Shown here piece after piece: positions 10,516 through 20,100 of a stretch of DNA of 64,000 bases. The notes under the pieces were generated by a model that made no database searches, was not told the origin of the DNA, and worked only from the letters and a program-made list of their open reading frames with translations. The stretch covers positions 106,950 to 170,949 of the forward strand of contig JAHFRA010000001.1 in NCBI GenBank assembly GCA_023259035.1, read 5' to 3'. The stretch comes from Gallionella sp. GTDB lineage: Bacteria > Pseudomonadota > Gammaproteobacteria > Burkholderiales > Gallionellaceae. The position numbers were made by a program, and so were the translations under genes. Position 1 is the first letter of the stretch, and each line of letters opens with the position of its first letter.

Positions 10516-12027
10516 TCACCATGACTTCTTGCTGATCTTCACCTGCCATTCCGCCGGGCCGGTTTCATGCACCGAGGTGCCGTTGCTGTCCACCGCGACG
10601 GTGACCGGCATGTCCTGCACGGTGAATTCATAGATGGCTTCCATGCCCAGTTCGGCGAAGGCCAGCACCCTGGATGCCTTGATCGCCTTGGATACCAGAT
10701 AGGCCGCTCCGCCTACGGCCATCAGGTAAACCGCCTTGTGCTTTTTGATGCTCGTGATCGCTTCCGGGCCACGCTCGGATTTTCCTACCATGCCGATCAG
10801 GCCGGTCTTTGCCAGCATCATCTCGGTGAACTTGTCCATGCGCGTCGCGGTGGTGGGGCCGGCGGGGCCGACCACTTCGTCGCGTACCGGATCGACCGGG
10901 CCGACGTAGTAAATGAAACGTCCGGTAAAATCTACCGGCAAGGTTTCGCCGCGCGCCAGCATGTCGGAAATGCGCTTGTGCGCGGCATCGCGCCCGGTGA
11001 GCAGCTTGCCATTCAGCAACAAAGTCTCACCCGGCTTCCAGGTTGCAATTTCTGCGCGCGTGATGGTGTCGAGGTTGACGCGGCGCGATTCGGCGGAAGC
11101 TTTCCATTCGATCTTTGGCCAGTCCTCCAGCGACGGCGGGGTCAGCACGGCGGGGCCGTTGCCGTCGAGCGTGAAGTGGATATGGCGCGTGGCGGCGCAG
11201 TTGGGAATCATCGCCACCGGCAAGCTGGCGGCGTGCGTAGGATAGTCCTTGATCTTCACGTCCACCACGGTGGTGAGTCCGCCCAGCCCCTGCGCGCCGA
11301 TGCCCAGCGCGTTGACCTTCTCGTACAGCTCCAGGCGCAGCTCCTCGACGCGATTCTTCGCACCGCGCGCTTGCAACTCCTGGATGTCCACCGGCTCCAT
11401 CAGCGCTTCCTTGGCGAGCAGCATGGCCTTCTCCGCCGTGCCGCCGATACCGATGCCGAGGATGCCCGGCGGACACCAGCCCGCGCCCATCTCGGGAACT
11501 GTCTCCAGCACCCAGTCCACGATGCTGTCCGAAGGATTGAGCGCGGCAAACTTGGATTTATTCTCCGAACCGCCGCCCTTGGCCGCGAGGATCACTTCAA
11601 CTTTATCGCCGGGAACGATCTCGTAATGGATCACCGCCGGAGTGTTGTCGCGCGTATTTTTGCGCGCGCCTGCCGGGTCGCTCAGCACCGAGGCGCGCAG
11701 CATGTTGTCCGGGTTCAGATAAGCGCGGCGCACCCCTTCGTTGACCATGTCGCCGACGCTCATCTTCGCATCACCCCAGCGCACCTCCATGCCGACCTTG
11801 ACGAAGGCTGTCACGATGCCGGTGTCCTGACAGATCGGCCTGCGCCCCTCTGCGCTCATGCGCGAGTTGGTAAGTATCTGCGCGATAGCATCACGGGCAG
11901 CGGGCGACTGCTCCCGTTCGTAAGCCTTGCCCAACGCCTTGATGTAATCGAGCGGGTGATAGTAGGAAATATATTGCAGTGCATCGGCAACGCTGGCGAT
12001 GAGGTCTTCTTGGCGAATAGTTGTCAT
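10516..12027 (-). CDS. fumA: Fumarate hydratase, class I (iron-sulfur, FumA/FumB type)
   Basis: Interconverts fumarate and malate in the TCA cycle using an oxygen-labile 4Fe-4S cluster. The 503 residues are the single-chain form, with alpha-type and beta-type domains fused. The N-terminal half holds RRPICQDTGIVTAFVK and GIGGTAEKAMLLAKEAL. The C-terminal half holds GPTTATRMDKFTEMMLAKTGLIGMVGKSERG and ends in AEWQVKISKKSW. Cluster Cys candidates are in ICQDTG, WCPPG and PNCAAT. It stands alone between tig and rep. No class II fumarase is seen in this window. Confidence 0.95.
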   Translation of the reverse strand: MTTIRQEDLIASVADALQYISYYHPLDYIKALGKAYEREQSPAARDAIAQILTNSRMSAEGRRPICQDTGIVTAFVKVGMEVRWGDAKMSVGDMVNEGVRRAYLNPDNMLRASVLSDPAGARKNTRDNTPAVIHYEIVPGDKVEVILAAKGGGSENKSKFAALNPSDSIVDWVLETVPEMGAGWCPPGILGIGIGGTAEKAMLLAKEALMEPVDIQELQARGAKNRVEELRLELYEKVNALGIGAQGLGGLTTVVDVKIKDYPTHAASLPVAMIPNCAATRHIHFTLDGNGPAVLTPPSLEDWPKIEWKASAESRRVNLDTITRAEIATWKPGETLLLNGKLLTGRDAAHKRISDMLARGETLPVDFTGRFIYYVGPVDPVRDEVVGPAGPTTATRMDKFTEMMLAKTGLIGMVGKSERGPEAITSIKKHKAVYLMAVGGAAYLVSKAIKASRVLAFAELGMEAIYEFTVQDMPVTVAVDSNGTSVHETGPAEWQVKISKKSW

Positions 12028-12076
12028 GGTAATCAGATTTCGGGTTGATATTTGGGTGTGCAGGTTTCACAGGGCG

Positions 12077-12104
12077 ATTCTAACGGAATACACAGATTGG
12101 TTAA
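12077..12104 (-). promoter_or_regulatory. Candidate sigma-70 promoter of fumA
   Basis: On the minus strand: TTAACC (12099-12104), 16-base spacer, TAGAAT (12077-12082), about 50 bases before the fumA ATG. A moderate match. Confidence 0.4.
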
Positions 12105-12191
12105 ACCCGGATAAGGCATTAACACCGCCACTCCCGCGAAGGCGAAAATCCGGCAAGACAAACACTCCGCACCGCAAAGCGGACAAAACCA

Positions 12192-14189
12192 TTATTCCGC
12201 CACCGGTCTATTCAGCATCGCCTTCAACCTCGCCAGCTTATCCATGCCATCGTCTTTAGTCACAGTGGGCACGGCTTCTGCGTGGTCTCCCGCATAGACC
12301 AATTCATCTTCCGGCATTTCCTCCATAAAGCGGCTCGGCTCGCAGGCCAGCCAGTCCTTGCCGCGCTTGCGGCGGTTGCAGTAGCTGATTTGCAGGCTGC
12401 GCTCGGCGCGCGTGATGCCGACGTACATCAGGCGGCGCTCTTCCTCGATCTGTTTTTCATCACTGTCACGGAACGGCAGGATGTCTTCCTCCGCACCGAT
12501 GATGAATACATGCGGAAATTCCAGGCCCTTGGCAGCGTGCAGTGTGGACAATGAGACGGCATCCGGCTCTTGGTCTTTGCCTTCCAGCATGTTGATCAGC
12601 GCGATGGTCTGCACCATCGCGATCAGTGATTTCTCGTCGGCTTCGGCTTTGCGCTTGAGCCAGCCGGTGAATTCCTGCACGTTCTCCCATTTGCCTTGCG
12701 CCTGATGCGGCTCGTGCGAATCGTATAGCCACGTCTCATAGTTGATCGCGCGCAGCAATTCGTCGAGCAATTCGCCGCACGGATCTTTGTCGGCACGCTC
12801 CTGAAGGCGATTGATGAAGTTGCAGAACAGCATCAGCTCGTCGTATTGGCGTGCCGGTAGTTGCTGTTCAACCTGCGCTTCAAAGGCTGCCTCGAACAAG
12901 CTGACTTTGCGCGATCCGGCATGGCTGCCGAGCTTTTCCAGTGTCGTATTGCCGATGCCGCGTTTCGGCGTGGTGATGGCGCGGATGAAGGCCGGATCGT
13001 CGTCAGGGTTGGCGATCAGCCGCAGGTAGGCGGTGATGTCTTTGATTTCGGCACGCTCAAAAAACGACGTGCCGCCGCTGACGGTATAAGGCACGCGCTG
13101 GGTGCGCAGTTGTTCCTCAAAGGCGCGCGACAAGTGATTGCTGCGATACAGGATCGCATAATCGGAATATTTGGTGCGATGCTCGAATTTGTGCGCCATC
13201 AGCTTCATCACCACGCTCTCGGCCTCGTGCTCGTCATCACGTGCGGCGTAGATGCGGATCGGGTCGCCGGTGCCGTGATCGCTCCACAGGCGTTTCTCGA
13301 ACACCTTGGTGTTGTGGTTAATCAGGTGATTCGCCACCTTCAGGATGCGCTGCGAGGAACGGTAATTCTGTTCCAGTTTGATGACGCGCAGGTTGGCATG
13401 GTCGTTGCGCAGGTTATGCAGGTTTTCGATGCTCGCGCCGCGCCACGCATAGATCGCCTGATCGTCGTCGCCCACGACGGTGAACGCGGCACGCATGTCC
13501 GCCAGCAGTTTGATCAACTGGTACTGGCAATCGTTGGTGTCCTGATATTCGTCCACCAGCAAATAGCGCAGCCGCTGTTGCCAGCGCAACAGTGCTTCGG
13601 GATGCTGTTTGAACAACACCAGCGGCAGGTGGATCAGGTCGTCAAAATCCACCGCCTGGTAGGCGCGCAGCGTTTCCTGATAGCGCGAATAAATCCGTGC
13701 GTGAACTTTCGCCTCATCGTTCTCGGCGAGCTGCGCAGCCTGCTCGGGCGAAACAAAGGCGGATTTCCAATTCGAGATTTGCGTCTGGATGTCGCGGATT
13801 TCCTGCTTGTCGCCGGAATTAGTCAGCTCGTTGAGCATCTTCCAGCTATCGCCGCTATCGAAAATCGAGAACTGCGGCTTATAGCCCAACAGCTTCGCTT
13901 CGGCGCGCAGAATGTTCATGCCCAGCGAGTGGAAGGTGCTCACCACCAAGCCTTTGGTATCGATGCCTTTCAATAACGTCCCTACCCGTTCGCGCATCTC
14001 GTTAGCGGCCTTGTTGGTGAAAGTGATCGCGGCGATGTTCCTCGGCGCATAGCCGCACTTTTCAATCAGATGGGCGATTTTGTGGGTGATGACGCGCGTC
14101 TTGCCGCTGCCCGCGCCAGCCAAGACCAACAAAGGGCCGTCGAGATAAGTCACCGCTTCGCGTTGTGCGGGATTGAGTTTGTTCAGCAT
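12192..14189 (-). CDS. rep: ATP-dependent DNA helicase Rep
   Basis: Superfamily 1 3'-5' helicase that helps replication forks pass bound proteins. The 665 residues begin MLNKLNPAQREAVTYLDGPLLVLAGAGSGKT, the Rep-type Q motif and Walker A. Further motifs: TFTNKAANEMRERV (Ia), DEYQDTN (II), VGDDDQAIYAWRGA (III), LEQNYRSSQRIL (IV), LSTLHAAKGLEFPHVF (V) and YVGITRAERSL (VI). The N-terminus LNPAQREAV and the length fit Rep better than UvrD (about 720) or PcrA. The C-terminal tail is short. No partner genes are adjacent. Confidence 0.92.
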   Translation of the reverse strand: MLNKLNPAQREAVTYLDGPLLVLAGAGSGKTRVITHKIAHLIEKCGYAPRNIAAITFTNKAANEMRERVGTLLKGIDTKGLVVSTFHSLGMNILRAEAKLLGYKPQFSIFDSGDSWKMLNELTNSGDKQEIRDIQTQISNWKSAFVSPEQAAQLAENDEAKVHARIYSRYQETLRAYQAVDFDDLIHLPLVLFKQHPEALLRWQQRLRYLLVDEYQDTNDCQYQLIKLLADMRAAFTVVGDDDQAIYAWRGASIENLHNLRNDHANLRVIKLEQNYRSSQRILKVANHLINHNTKVFEKRLWSDHGTGDPIRIYAARDDEHEAESVVMKLMAHKFEHRTKYSDYAILYRSNHLSRAFEEQLRTQRVPYTVSGGTSFFERAEIKDITAYLRLIANPDDDPAFIRAITTPKRGIGNTTLEKLGSHAGSRKVSLFEAAFEAQVEQQLPARQYDELMLFCNFINRLQERADKDPCGELLDELLRAINYETWLYDSHEPHQAQGKWENVQEFTGWLKRKAEADEKSLIAMVQTIALINMLEGKDQEPDAVSLSTLHAAKGLEFPHVFIIGAEEDILPFRDSDEKQIEEERRLMYVGITRAERSLQISYCNRRKRGKDWLACEPSRFMEEMPEDELVYAGDHAEAVPTVTKDDGMDKLARLKAMLNRPVAE

Positions 14190-14360
14190 TTACTTGGGCT
14201 TGAAACTGCCAGATCAGCGAGTATTTTTGGAAGGGGCGCATGATACCAAAGCATCTCGATCAGAACGATGAAGCTTCCGCTAATTTTTTACCGGCCTCTG
14301 CCGATATACGTATCAAGGTCGGCGCATTGTGCGCCAGCCCGCAAAAACAGGAGGCCGATC

Positions 14361-14570
14361 ATGGGAACATTCAGCATGGATATGAGCAGCTATGAGATTG
14401 AGCGTAGCGAAACGGCAGCATCCAATTACAGCGACGAAGTCCTGTGCGCTGGCTGGATTCCCAGTCTTGCCTGCCACCAACCGCGCACTGAAAAAGCGAC
14501 GCTGCCTGCGGATCTGGCAAGAACGGATGTGGATACCTTTCTGCGCAAGATGTACGCTTGTCAACGCTAA
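14361..14570 (+). CDS. Small conserved-looking protein of unknown function
   Basis: Not recognised. A strong ribosome binding site (CAGGAGGCC) lies 7 bases before an ATG at 14361, giving 69 residues: MGTFSMDMSSYEIERSE, then a stretch with Cys and Trp (VLCAGWIP), an Arg/Lys segment, and a C-terminal ADLARTDVDTFLRKMYACQR. No signal peptide or membrane segment is seen. Two or three Cys residues are spread without a metal motif. It diverges from rep and sits just before a MITE-like repeat. The Shine-Dalgarno sequence is the main reason to accept it as a gene. Confidence 0.6.
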   Translation: MGTFSMDMSSYEIERSETAASNYSDEVLCAGWIPSLACHQPRTEKATLPADLARTDVDTFLRKMYACQR

Positions 14571-14586
14571 CCTACCTCTAGCCTAG

Positions 14587-14725
14587 GGTAAATTTGTTCT
14601 CAGAGAATAGTGTAGGGTGGGCAGACAGGTTTCTCGTCTGCCCACGCGGTTTGGTATCCGCGTGGGCACAAAAGCGTGCCCACCATCCTTGATTTTTATC
14701 ATAAATTTCAGAGAACAAATTTACC
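14587..14725. mobile_element. MITE-like 139-base element with terminal inverted repeats
   Basis: Perfect 15-base terminal inverted repeats, GGTAAATTTGTTCTC at 14587-14601 and its complement at 14711-14725, enclose three hairpins. These are GTGGGCAGAC/GTCTGCCCAC (14617-14626 / 14636-14645), CCACGCGG/CCGCGTGG (14642-14649 / 14658-14665) and GTGGGCAC/GTGCCCAC (14662-14669 / 14676-14683). It has no coding capacity. A target duplication is not obvious. The internal hairpins belong to the GTAGGGTGGGC repeat family found elsewhere in the window. Confidence 0.6.
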
Positions 14726-14845
14726 GTGACCGCTAGCCGCTTAATTACGCGGCCAGAGATTGGCTTGCCACGCTGTTCAGTAAGCTTGCCAAAACCAAAT
14801 TAGCCATAAGGATTCTGGTGATACGCAAATTCTCTAGGCATTCGA

Positions 14846-17185
14846 CTATTCGCTCAACTCAAACTGTACTTTCCGTATATCCGACCGGCCTTGTGTGTCC
14901 ACCACACGCAACAGATAGCTGCCCGCTTGCGGTGGATTCCATGCGATGGCATCGCCCGGTTTGCTGCTGCCCACCAGTGTGTCATCGACGAACCAGTGCA
15001 AGGTCGTACTGTCCGTGCCGGCTTCGGCGCGCAGATAGACTGGCTCACGTTTGTTTAATCGCTGGATATGTGTCACGCCGCGCAAAGGCGACACGATGCT
15101 GGGCGGCAGTTGCGTCTCGACCACATCGTTGCCGCAATGACTGATCGGTGGTTGACGCAAACGCATCCCGGCGCGCTGAAAAACTGCCGCCATGTCGGAC
15201 GGCCAGTATTCGAATGTTTCCAGTTTTGTGTGCGCATTTGCCTGACATGCGACCTGCCCGGTGTGCGTGTCAATCAGCACTGTACGGTGCAAGGTACTGG
15301 TACGTATGGGTGATTTTCCCGCGATGAACCAGGCTTGCGAGCGTGCCGGACACGCCTCGTTCGGTAAGTCGCCGCTGGCGGTGCATACTTCGACGCGCTG
15401 CAAATTTGCTGGCTGGGTGTGAGCCATTTCGCCCAGGTCCAGCCGCTCGGCGCGCAGGGCATCGACAATGCGGAAGAATAGTGGTGCGGCCGCCTCCACA
15501 CCGATCAAGGCCGGATTGCCCGAACCGTCAAAATTACCCACCCAAACCACCAGCACATATCGCCCGAACACGCCAGCTGTCCACGCATCGCGGAAGCCCC
15601 ACGATGTGCCGGTTTTCCAAGCCACGGCGGGGCGAGCGGGAGCATAGGTATCGGGGCGCGGCGTTTGCCTCAGCATGTCCAGAGTGATGTATGAAGCCGC
15701 CTCACTCAACAAGAAGAGCGGCTTTTCCTGCGTCGTTTTTTGCGTCTTTACATAGCGCAGCGGTCGCCATTCTCCCCGGTTGGCCAGCATGGCATTCAGT
15801 TGCGCCAACTCTTCCATGGTCACCTCGCCGCCGCCCAACGCCAAGGCCAGGCCATAGTGCGATTCCGGCTCCAGTTTGCGCACACCCGCCAGCTTGAGAA
15901 ATTCATACAAGCTCGGCCGGCTCAAACGCGAAGCCAGCTCGACAGCGGGAACGTTGCGGCTGCGTATGAGCGCATTTTGTGCCGTGATTGGCCCGGCAAA
16001 ACGGCCATCGAAATTTTCCGGTGCAAACGCGCCATAACTGGTTGGCGCATCTTTGAGTATGCTGGCCGAATGTATCAAGCCCTGATCCAGTGCCAGGCCA
16101 TAAATGAATGGCTTCAGCGCCGATCCGGGCGAACGCTTGCCCTGTGTGCCGTTGACCTGCCCCGCTATGGCCGGATCGTGATAATCAGCCGAGCCTACCA
16201 AGGCATGCACCTGCATGGTCGAGGCATCCACCAGCAAGGCCGATGCATTGCCGATGCCCGCATCGGCACGCGATTTCACATACTCGCCCAGCACCCGCTC
16301 CAACACCGCTTGCGTTGCCAGATCGACGGTGGCGGCGATCTCACGATCACGGCTTTGATGCAACAAATAATCGGCCAGATGCGGGGCATGAAAGGGTAAA
16401 TTGGCACGCGATGCGAATGATATTTGCAAGGACGATGCCTGCGCGAAACGCGCTTGTTCGGGGAATTTCCTAGCCCAACTTTTTGCCAGCCGACCGCGCG
16501 CTGCCTGCAATTCGCCGGGCTGCACGCCGCTCTCGATGCGCCCTAATCGCTTGCGCGGATTCTGCGGGATGACAGCCAGGTTCAACGATTCTGGCACGTT
16601 CAGCAAGCGCGCGGGTTTATGCAGATAGATCAGACTGGCCGCACCCACGCCTTCGATGTTACCGCCGAATGGCGCGTAGTTCAGATAAGCCTCCAGTATC
16701 TCGCGCTTGCTGTAACGCAGTTCCAGCCATAGTGCGGCAGCGACCTGCCGCAATTTGCCTGCCGCGCTGCGGCTGTCTATGCCATACATGCGTCGCGCCA
16801 ACTGCATAGTGAGTGTGGAGCCGCCGATACGGCGCGAACCGGAAGCGGTGGCGGCGGCGGCGCGCAACAAGGCCCATGGATTTACGCCGGGATGCCAGTA
16901 GAACCAGCGATCCTCGTACAAGACCACGGCTTGCTGCATATCTGGCGCGATCTCGTTCAAGGGAGTCCACAAGCGATATTGCTCATCGCCAGCCAAGGTC
17001 AAACGCAACAACTCGCCACTGGCTGCAACGACACTGCGCGATGAAGGTGCAACCTCGGACAGGTCGAGTTTGGGCAACACTCGCAACAAAAAAATCGTGC
17101 AGAACAAACCGAGCGCCAACCACCATTTACGACTGCCGCGCACCTTCCTGCACGCGGCCAAACATGCGTCCTTCAGCCGATTCAT
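14846..17185 (-). CDS. pbpC: Penicillin-binding protein 1C (class A PBP)
   Basis: Periplasmic peptidoglycan enzyme anchored in the inner membrane. It has 779 residues with a membrane anchor near 22-40. The glycosyltransferase domain has Glu91 in YEDRWFYWHPG, and GGSTLTMQLAR follows. The transpeptidase domain has Ser355-x-x-Lys358 (GSALKPF), SRN at 409-411 and KTGTS at 524. The C-terminal 90 or so residues form the PBP1C-type beta domain, with the tail STTLHWFVDDTLVGS. Its start overlaps the stop of the alpha-2-macroglobulin gene by four bases (ATGA), the well-known pbpC / yfhM partnership. Confidence 0.95.
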   Translation of the reverse strand: MNRLKDACLAACRKVRGSRKWWLALGLFCTIFLLRVLPKLDLSEVAPSSRSVVAASGELLRLTLAGDEQYRLWTPLNEIAPDMQQAVVLYEDRWFYWHPGVNPWALLRAAAATASGSRRIGGSTLTMQLARRMYGIDSRSAAGKLRQVAAALWLELRYSKREILEAYLNYAPFGGNIEGVGAASLIYLHKPARLLNVPESLNLAVIPQNPRKRLGRIESGVQPGELQAARGRLAKSWARKFPEQARFAQASSLQISFASRANLPFHAPHLADYLLHQSRDREIAATVDLATQAVLERVLGEYVKSRADAGIGNASALLVDASTMQVHALVGSADYHDPAIAGQVNGTQGKRSPGSALKPFIYGLALDQGLIHSASILKDAPTSYGAFAPENFDGRFAGPITAQNALIRSRNVPAVELASRLSRPSLYEFLKLAGVRKLEPESHYGLALALGGGEVTMEELAQLNAMLANRGEWRPLRYVKTQKTTQEKPLFLLSEAASYITLDMLRQTPRPDTYAPARPAVAWKTGTSWGFRDAWTAGVFGRYVLVVWVGNFDGSGNPALIGVEAAAPLFFRIVDALRAERLDLGEMAHTQPANLQRVEVCTASGDLPNEACPARSQAWFIAGKSPIRTSTLHRTVLIDTHTGQVACQANAHTKLETFEYWPSDMAAVFQRAGMRLRQPPISHCGNDVVETQLPPSIVSPLRGVTHIQRLNKREPVYLRAEAGTDSTTLHWFVDDTLVGSSKPGDAIAWNPPQAGSYLLRVVDTQGRSDIRKVQFELSE

Positions 17186-20100
17186 TTGTCGGCCGGTTTC
17201 ACCTTGAACGTCGCACCGGTGGAACGCCCGAAGATGCGGCGTTCATACATCGCTTCGCCGTAAGCCGCAGGTACGACAAACTCGCCGACATTGGTCGCCC
17301 GCGCCTTATACGTGACCTCGGTCATCTGGTTGTTCACCGCCCCATAAAAAATCACGCGGTCTTCACGAATATCAGCGTACTCGATATTCCAGGTACTACG
17401 CCCGCCCAAACGTCTGCGCCAGATCGGCATGTCGGCGGCATCGCCGTCCGATGGCGCAGTCAGCACCGTTTCCATACCGCCCGGCAACACATCCACCAAG
17501 GCCACTTGCGACACTTGGGGGCGGTCGGTCGAACGCACGCGCACGCGCACCGTGAGCTCATCGCCGACTTGCGCTTCGCTGACCACATTGCCTTTTGCAT
17601 CGAGGAATTCGTGGATGATCTCCATGCCTTTGTTCAACGCTTCCTTGGGCACATTCCGCTCATAGCCCGATTCCGCCCAGGCATAGAACAGCGGCAACTC
17701 CCCGCCGTTATTGAGCTTAAGCTTGTCCGTGTCGGCTGGCACGGCGAGATTCGCCAAAGTGAGTTGCGCCGGCAAGGCCAATGCCTTCGCCAAGCCCGCT
17801 TTGTCTATGGCGCTCATGGCGACATTGTCCGCCGCCGACAGGCTGGCCGCTTTCGCATACGCATCCACTGCCAGCAACACTCTTGCCGCCGACAAACTCT
17901 GGTAATAGTTGTCGCGTATGGCATTGCCCAGCCGTACCCAGAAATCCATGGGCAGGCTCTTGATCTGCGCGGGAAAATGCATGGACAACAATTGCATGAC
18001 GGAGGCATGATGCACCAGAGGGTCGTAATAGTAATTCCAGTACCAACCCTTCCATGGATCGGTGTTGGTGAGCAGATCCTGCAACGCGGGTTGCAACAAT
18101 TCCTGCGCGATCTTCTCCTGCTTCAACATCTGGAAACTCGCCGCCAGATGCACCGCACCCAGATCACGGCGCAACGAGGCGCGTTCATTGTCGTTGCGCG
18201 CATTGGCGGCACGGGTGCGCAGATTCTCATGCAGATTGTTCAACGCAGCCGAAACCACGATGCCCTGGCGAGTCAGTAAATACGCGGCTTGCGCTTGGAC
18301 ACGCCAGTTGTAATCGGAAGGTGAGGCTTCGGCGATGCGCAACTGCAAATAAGTGTTGGCGCGTTGCAGCAAGTCATTCGGCACGGCGAGCTTGCGGTCT
18401 TTGGCTTCGACCAACAGACTCACCACATAAGTCGTGGCGAACAGATCGGGCGAATTCCCAGGCCACATGGCGATGCCTCCGTCACTGCCTTGCCGCGCCC
18501 GCACTTGCGTGAGGTAACGCTCAAAAGTTTTGCGCGGATCGACCGCTGGCGTACCGGAAGACTGTTTGATCTTGCCAAGTTTCTCGGCGATGTCAGGCTG
18601 GCTCGCCAACACCACGGCGGGGAAAGTCTGGCTGGTGATCTGCTCGGTGCAACCGTGCGGATACGCCTCAAGATACTGGATCAAGCCTGCGGTGAATGCC
18701 CAGGGCGAGCTGGACAAAGTGGCTTCGCTGCGCTTGAAGTTGGGATACATGTCCGCTTGCGTGGCGAGTACTGCGTCGCCCCTGAACATACCAGTCTGCA
18801 CCAGCGTGACGAAGCTGGAAGCGGGACGCACGCTGACATCGGTGGACAGCCGCACTTGTGTATCCTTGGCCGCGTCCTTGACCTGCGCGTCGAACACCAC
18901 GCTGGCCGAACCCAGTTGCGCCTGCGCGCCCGCCTTGGCCTTCACGCGGAATGTCGTGCTGCCCTCGGAACGCTCGGTGATCTTCAAGGTCTGCGTCGCA
19001 TCGCCCACCACTTCCAATCCGGGCGAGACTTTGAGCGACAGGGTTATCGGCACATTCTGCCCCGAACCCTTGATATTGTTGGCCAGGCCAACCCCGATTT
19101 CCACCTCGTCTCCGGGCGTGATCGCCACGGGCACGTTCGGCAACAACACCATATCGCCGCGCACCGTGGTGGTGGCGCTCGCCGCCGCGAGCGTGTCGTC
19201 ATTCACGGCAATCGCCATCACGCGCAACGTGCCATTGAAGTTTTCCGGGACGGTGTATGAAAACTCGCGACTGCCGTTCACCTCAACGATACCCGACCAA
19301 TACACCACTGGTTTGTCGGTGCGGCGTTTGAACGGATTGAGGTGCTTGCCCAATTGCGCTTCCGCATCGCCGCCCGGAGCGGCAGCCTGCATCAGTTTCT
19401 TGAACTCCGGCAAGATCAGATCCAGCGTCTGTTGCGTGCTCACTTCCAAAGCGCGTTTCTGAAAAAAGAATTTCAGAGGGTCGGGCGACTGGTAGCGCGC
19501 CACTTGCAAGATGCCCTCATCCACCGCAAACACGATGGCGCGTCCGGGCTGCCTGGATTCCAACCGGAACTTCGCCGTCTGCCCGGGTTTGAGCAATTCC
19601 GGCGCGTGCAAAGTCATCGCCATCGTGCGGCGCGACAAGCTGGTGGCGAATGGCGCGATGCCGTAGCTCATCGGACTCATATATATTTCGTTGGAAGCCA
19701 GATCGCGCGTGAATTGCACTGAAATATAACCATTGCCCTCAAAATCTTTTGGCAAAGTGATTTTCTGCACAGAAGCAGTGTCCGTGGTCTTAAACCACTC
19801 GTGGCGATACACCTTGTCACGCTCGATGGTGATCAGCCCCGCTCCCGCATAAGGCGCGCGTATGCTGATCTCAATCTCGTCGCCCGGCTGGTAATCCTTG
19901 CGGTTCAAGGTCATCTGCAATTCGGCGTTGCGATCCAGCGAGCGCGATACATTGCCTGTCCCCGCCACGCTGTAATTCACGCGCGCCAGTTCCAGACCCT
20001 GAGCATCGTTCACCGTGTAAGCGAAGTTGCCCGGCGTTTGCGTCGCCAGCATGACCTTGGCGCCACTCGCGCCGACCGCGAATTCATCCTCTTTGAGCGC

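Noticed and set aside
10567..12048. 493-codon open frame antisense to fumA
   Set aside because: It is the mirror of a well-supported fumarase with GC-biased third positions. The product is His/Arg-rich, without family motifs or a ribosome binding site.
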